NCBI GenBank assembly: GCA_003023665.1 | Contig: PXYR01000016.1 | Location: 1 to 9,498, forward strand | From: Bacteroidota bacterium | GTDB taxonomy: Bacteria; Bacteroidota; Bacteroidia; Flavobacteriales; Schleiferiaceae | DNA: 9,498 nucleotides | Reading direction: 5' to 3' | In this document: one piece after another, positions 6,829 through 9,498 of the stretch | Layout of the letters: every line of letters starts with the position of its first letter | Numbering within the stretch: position 1 is the first letter of the stretch | Notes under the pieces: model-generated | What the model was told of the DNA's origin: nothing | The model's database searches: none | What the model saw: only the letters and a program-made list of their open reading frames with translations | Translations under genes and position numbers: made by a program

Positions 6829-7906
6829 ATCTCCAAACTTTGCTCAAGTAATATCCAAATTGAGAAATGGTATCGTCCATTGCCCTGTACTGATGCAACT
6901 CTGCACCGCTAGAGCCGTCATACTGGGTTTTGGAAAACAGCATGATGCGCATTTGAGGAGTGAAAAATTTACCAATGAACGGTACCCTGCTCAAAAAAGC
7001 AAAGTCACGCATTCTGTCCAGCCATGGCTCTGCATTTATCCTTTTCAATTTCTTGGTGGAGCCTATTGCCTTACCTAGTTTATCTAAAAGATCGTAAAAA
7101 GAGGCATTTTCTGCTACTGTTATTACTGGGCCAACCACTCTTTTGCGGTGTGCCGCAACGGCTATTGATGCAACATCTCTAACATCTACGATTCCTGTAG
7201 AGCCGTCTGTGGCAATTGGAAGCCTGCCGTCTTGAAGTCGGGCCCACAATTCCTGCGGTGCCTTTTCTTTGGGACCTATGCCTAAGATCACTCCTGGCCT
7301 AATAATGGAAATAGACATCCCTTCTGCCTGTGCCTTCCAAACCCGAAGTTCACTGGCGATTTTACCCAATGCATAGTTCGACAAAAAGGCATCAGAGCGA
7401 TTGGGATGAAAATTCGCTGGACCAATCATTTCCACTTCACCTAGAGGCGCTGTGCCGCCCATAACGGCAATGGAACTGATATGAGTAAAGTGCTTTATTT
7501 TCAATAATTCACCCAAAAGGAGCATTTGATCCGTTAGTTGTTCATTAGATGTATTTGCTGAGGTAGATGGACTAATATTAATTGCCGCGGCCGCATGTAT
7601 TATCTCCTTGGGGGGTGCAATATCATGAACTGCACAATAGTCTATGATTGCTTCAAAACAAAAATGTCCATCGCCTAAATCGCAATCAATCCAATGAATA
7701 TTTGGCATTGAAGAAAATTGCTCAGAATCCAGGTTTAGAAAATCTTGAGTCATCTCCATCTGACCCATGGATGAACTAGTGCGTTTGGCACACAATATGT
7801 GGCCTGAATGCGCCTCACCTGCCAAGAAGCCAAGTAGTTCTGCAAGTATAAACGAACCCAATTGACCTGTTGAACCGGTAATAAATAAGGTGTCTTTTGA
7901 ATCCAT
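6827..7906 (-). CDS. NAD(P)-dependent extended SDR / epimerase-dehydratase family protein
   Basis: Protein of 359 residues with an extended SDR fold. The N-terminal nucleotide-binding motif is GSTGQLG (11-17) after strand TLFIT. HAAAAIN at 104-110 matches the family's HxAA strand. The catalytic Ser lies in HISSIAVMG (S144 or S145) and the YxxxK motif is Y178-A-L-G-K182. IIRPGVILGIG (201-211) and DVRDVA (241-246) are also typical. It should be an active cytosolic NAD(P)(H) oxidoreductase or epimerase acting on a sugar nucleotide, steroid-like or flavonol-like substrate; the substrate is not readable. I chose the ATG at 7906 because the longer frame (to 8056) adds 50 residues without SDR features that lie over the start of the oppositely transcribed Mrp gene. 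It stands alone, divergent from that gene across 61 bases. Confidence 0.9.
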   Translation of the reverse strand: MDSKDTLFITGSTGQLGSFILAELLGFLAGEAHSGHILCAKRTSSSMGQMEMTQDFLNLDSEQFSSMPNIHWIDCDLGDGHFCFEAIIDYCAVHDIAPPKEIIHAAAAINISPSTSANTSNEQLTDQMLLLGELLKIKHFTHISSIAVMGGTAPLGEVEMIGPANFHPNRSDAFLSNYALGKIASELRVWKAQAEGMSISIIRPGVILGIGPKEKAPQELWARLQDGRLPIATDGSTGIVDVRDVASIAVAAHRKRVVGPVITVAENASFYDLLDKLGKAIGSTKKLKRINAEPWLDRMRDFAFLSRVPFIGKFFTPQMRIMLFSKTQYDGSSGAELHQYRAMDDTISQFGYYLSKVWR

Positions 7907-7922
7907 TGGCTTTTGAACGCTG

Positions 7923-7949
7923 TTGTGAAAGTAGTGGTTATTACTTTTG
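7923..7949 (+). promoter_or_regulatory. candidate promoter of the Mrp-NifU-serS operon
   Basis: TACTTTTG (7942-7949) fully matches TAnnTTTG and ends 18 bases before the ATG at 7968. A TTG at 7923-7925 lies 16 bases upstream, a little short for a -33 box. As in the M16 and rplU promoters, the TTG at its end is the false start of the longest open frame. Confidence 0.5.
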
Positions 7950-7967
7950 CAGCAGAATTCTTTGAGC

Positions 7968-9092
7968 ATGAAAAAAGCAGATATCCAAAAGGCACTGGAA
8001 AAAGTAAGTACCACCAAAGCAGAAAACATAGTTGCTGCTGGTTTGGTTCGCAACATTCAAGTATTTGGTGATGAGGTAATTGTGGATGCTGAAAGTATTA
8101 GCCCGACCCTACAAGCGAAGAAAAAATTAGAGGTCGACATCATGAAAGCTATTCACGATGAAGTAAACGTGAAAGCCAAGGTAGTTGTGAACATTACCGT
8201 CAGTGAAAAAGCTAAGGAAGAAGCCAGTAATGTAATCAAGGGAGCTCCAATTCCCGGTGTCCAAAATATAATTGCAATAGCCTCGGGTAAAGGGGGTGTA
8301 GGAAAAAGTACAGTTACAGCGAATCTAGCTATAGCACTTAAGAAAATGGGGTTCAAAGTGGGGCTCATTGATGCTGATATTTATGGTCCGTCCATACCAT
8401 TAATGTTTGATGTACAACATGCAAAACCCATGACTGTGCATGTAGATGGTAAAAACAAGATGGGACCTGTAGACGGATATGGTGTAAAAGTGATGTCCAT
8501 TGGTTTTTTTGCAAATATGGACCAAGCAGTGGTCTGGCGCGGCGCAATGGCAACCAAGGCTTTAACCCAAATGATACACGACACCCATTGGGGTGAATTG
8601 GACTTTCTATTGATTGACTTACCGCCAGGGACGGGGGACATTCACTTGAGTATGGTTCAAAATGTACCCGTTACAGGTTCGGTAGTGGTAAGCACACCGC
8701 AAAAGGTGGCGTTAGCTGACTGCCGCAAAGGCGTTGCCATGTTCCAAATGGATCAAATTAATGTCCCGGTATTGGGTATTTTGGAAAATATGAGCTATTT
8801 CACGCCACCAGAATTGCCAGATAATAAATACTATCTCTTTGGCAAAGAAGGAGCAAAAAATCTAGCCAAATCACTAAACGTTCCGTTTCTAGGTGAATTA
8901 CCGTTAATTCAAAGTATTCGCGAAGCAAGTGATGTAGGAAGACCGGCAGCGCTTCAAGAGGGAACAAAGATTCCGTTGGCTTTTGAAGAAATCGCTCGTA
9001 ATATTGTAAGCGAAGTTGCAAAGCGCAATGAAAGCTTACCGCCAACAGAGATTGTCCGCATAACAACAATGGCAGGATGTTCTCCAAAATAA
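7968..9092 (+). CDS. apbC: Mrp/ApbC-family P-loop ATPase, iron-sulfur cluster carrier
   Basis: Cytosolic protein of 374 residues. Residues 1-90 are an N-terminal MIP18/DUF59-like domain. The ATPase follows with deviant Walker A SGKGGVGKST (106-115), switch I DADIYGPS (135-142) and switch II DLPPGTGD (217-224), all typical of Mrp/Nbp35 proteins that hold and transfer a 4Fe-4S cluster. Other members carry CPxC after MSYF; here the segment is NMSYFTPPELPD (274-285) with no cysteine. The only cysteines I find are C252 and C371 (AGCSPK at the end). Either clusters bind differently or the partner supplies ligands. I believe this variant is common in Bacteroidota, from memory and unchecked. The ATG at 7968 was chosen over a TTG (7947) lying in the promoter element. 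The NifU-domain gene follows after 7 bases, supporting a role in cluster delivery. Confidence 0.95.
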   Translation: MKKADIQKALEKVSTTKAENIVAAGLVRNIQVFGDEVIVDAESISPTLQAKKKLEVDIMKAIHDEVNVKAKVVVNITVSEKAKEEASNVIKGAPIPGVQNIIAIASGKGGVGKSTVTANLAIALKKMGFKVGLIDADIYGPSIPLMFDVQHAKPMTVHVDGKNKMGPVDGYGVKVMSIGFFANMDQAVVWRGAMATKALTQMIHDTHWGELDFLLIDLPPGTGDIHLSMVQNVPVTGSVVVSTPQKVALADCRKGVAMFQMDQINVPVLGILENMSYFTPPELPDNKYYLFGKEGAKNLAKSLNVPFLGELPLIQSIREASDVGRPAALQEGTKIPLAFEEIARNIVSEVAKRNESLPPTEIVRITTMAGCSPK

Positions 9093-9099
9093 AATTTTA

Positions 9100-9333
9100 G
9101 TGGATACGCTAACAGAGAAAATTGAGAAAGCCTTAGACGAAGTTCGTCCTTTTCTTGCCAATGATGGTGGCGATGTAAGTCTAGTGAATATTGAAGGAAC
9201 TACTGTAGAAGTTCAATTCCACGGTGCTTGTGTAGGATGTAAGGTAAGTGACTTTACACTGAAAGGCGGAATTGAGTCTACTATTAAAAAATATGCGCCA
9301 GAAATTGAGCGTGTCATTGCCATTGAGGCGTAA
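9100..9333 (+). CDS. NifU C-terminal-domain (Nfu-type) iron-sulfur scaffold protein
   Basis: Protein of 77 residues consisting only of the NifU C-terminal domain. It begins with the helix TEKIEKALDEVRPFLANDGGDV typical of Nfu proteins, then strands (SLVNIEG, TVEVQFHG) and the cluster motif G-A-C44-V-G-C47, followed by FTLKGGIESTIKKYAPEI. Two such proteins usually share one 4Fe-4S cluster through their CxxC pairs and hand it to target enzymes. The best start is GTG at 9100, 7 bases after the Mrp stop; no ATG gives a complete helix. Placement between Mrp and serS suggests translation coupled to Mrp and a shared job in cluster transfer. NfuA-type proteins of other bacteria have an extra N-terminal domain, which is absent here. 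Confidence 0.95.
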   Translation: MDTLTEKIEKALDEVRPFLANDGGDVSLVNIEGTTVEVQFHGACVGCKVSDFTLKGGIESTIKKYAPEIERVIAIEA

Positions 9334-9346
9334 ATCTTAAACAATC

Positions 9347-9498
9347 ATGCTGCAAATTCAGCGCATTAGACAAGAGCCCGAAGCCATCATAGATGGATTA
9401 AAAAAGAGAGGCATAGACGCTACTCAAACGGTTCATGATTTATTAGAAATGGATGGTGAACGACGTTCGATTCGCCATAAAATGGAGGAAAAACAGGC
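9347..9498 (+). CDS. serS: seryl-tRNA synthetase, N-terminal part (cut by window end)
   Basis: Fifty codons are visible, beginning MLQIQRIRQEPEAIIDGLKK and continuing through a RGIDATQTVHDLLEMDGERR-type segment. This matches the N-terminal tRNA-binding arm of SerRS: a start close to ML-x-x-x-IR-x-x-x-E, the KRG-x-DA motif, then the L-x-x-DxERR helix that leads into the long coiled coil. The catalytic part lies beyond the window. The enzyme charges tRNA-Ser in the cytosol. The ATG is 13 bases after the NifU-domain stop, with no hairpin between, so it is probably in the same transcript. Confidence 0.88.
   Translation, partial: MLQIQRIRQEPEAIIDGLKKRGIDATQTVHDLLEMDGERRSIRHKMEEKQ

Noticed and set aside
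6791..7078. 95-residue plus-strand frame starting in the terminator
   Set aside because: Begins inside the hairpin and runs antisense to the dehydrogenase gene; no recognisable domain.
7926..7933. TACTTTCA on the minus strand as a promoter for the dehydrogenase gene, overlapping the Mrp promoter
   Set aside because: Position (19 bases before the ATG) fits, but two consensus bases differ and no -33 box is visible; too weak to list.
7907..8056. 50-residue N-terminal extension of the dehydrogenase gene
   Set aside because: It lies over the start of the oppositely transcribed Mrp gene, and the SDR fold begins right at the ATG at 7906.
1..9498. CRISPR arrays, insertion sequences, tRNA or rRNA genes, toxin-antitoxin or defence genes
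   Set aside because: I looked on both strands and saw none; gaps between genes are all under 160 bases and hold only promoters and terminators.

Overview
The window looks like chromosomal housekeeping DNA from a member of the Bacteroidota, most likely an aerobic, probably marine Flavobacteriales relative; the exact family cannot be read from the sequence. Four things point there. No start codon is preceded by a Shine-Dalgarno sequence. Promoter-like sites have the Bacteroidota form TAnnTTTG, in the best case with TTTG 18 bases upstream. Two M16 peptidases lie in tandem. L21 has a long Lys/Ala tail. I saw no mobile element, phage gene, CRISPR array, tRNA or rRNA, and no base-composition break.

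Layout, left to right. (1) 1-1452, mostly minus strand: a small lipoprotein with a heavy-metal-associated (HMA) domain, followed 5 bases later by heme A synthase ctaA. A possible gene tail on the plus strand (1-123) runs into the end of ctaA. (2) 1522-2421, plus: an EamA/DMT-family membrane transporter. A strong two-way hairpin terminator at 2436-2473 separates it from the next operon. (3) 5882-2491, minus: two secreted M16 peptidase-family proteins 8 bases apart. The first has the zinc site HxxEH but lacks the substrate-binding Arg/Tyr pair. The second lacks the zinc site, keeps Arg/Tyr and carries an extra C-terminal domain. (4) 6032-6772, plus: rplU-rpmA, ribosomal proteins L21 and L27, behind the clearest promoter of the window and ending in a 14-bp hairpin terminator. 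(5) 7906-6827, minus: an extended short-chain dehydrogenase (SDR)/NAD-dependent epimerase-like protein that ends inside the T-tract of that terminator. (6) 7968-9498, plus: an Mrp/ApbC-type P-loop ATPase, a small NifU C-terminal-domain protein and the start of serS.

How they work together. The HMA lipoprotein and heme A synthase both suggest cytochrome oxidase assembly (copper and heme A). The M16 pair very probably forms one periplasmic protease with a split active site. Mrp and the NifU-domain protein suggest iron-sulfur cluster assembly and delivery; this Mrp lacks the usual CPxC cluster motif, so the Cys pair of the small partner may matter. rplU-rpmA and serS are translation genes.

Start codons were revised for five genes. 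For three of them (the first M16 gene, rplU and the Mrp gene) the longest open frame starts at a TTG that is the end of the TAnnTTTG promoter element, so the ATG 18-24 bases downstream is the believable start. I found no clearly new system. The best leads are the split M16 site, the changed ligand positions in CtaA and Mrp, and the histone-H1-like L21 tail.
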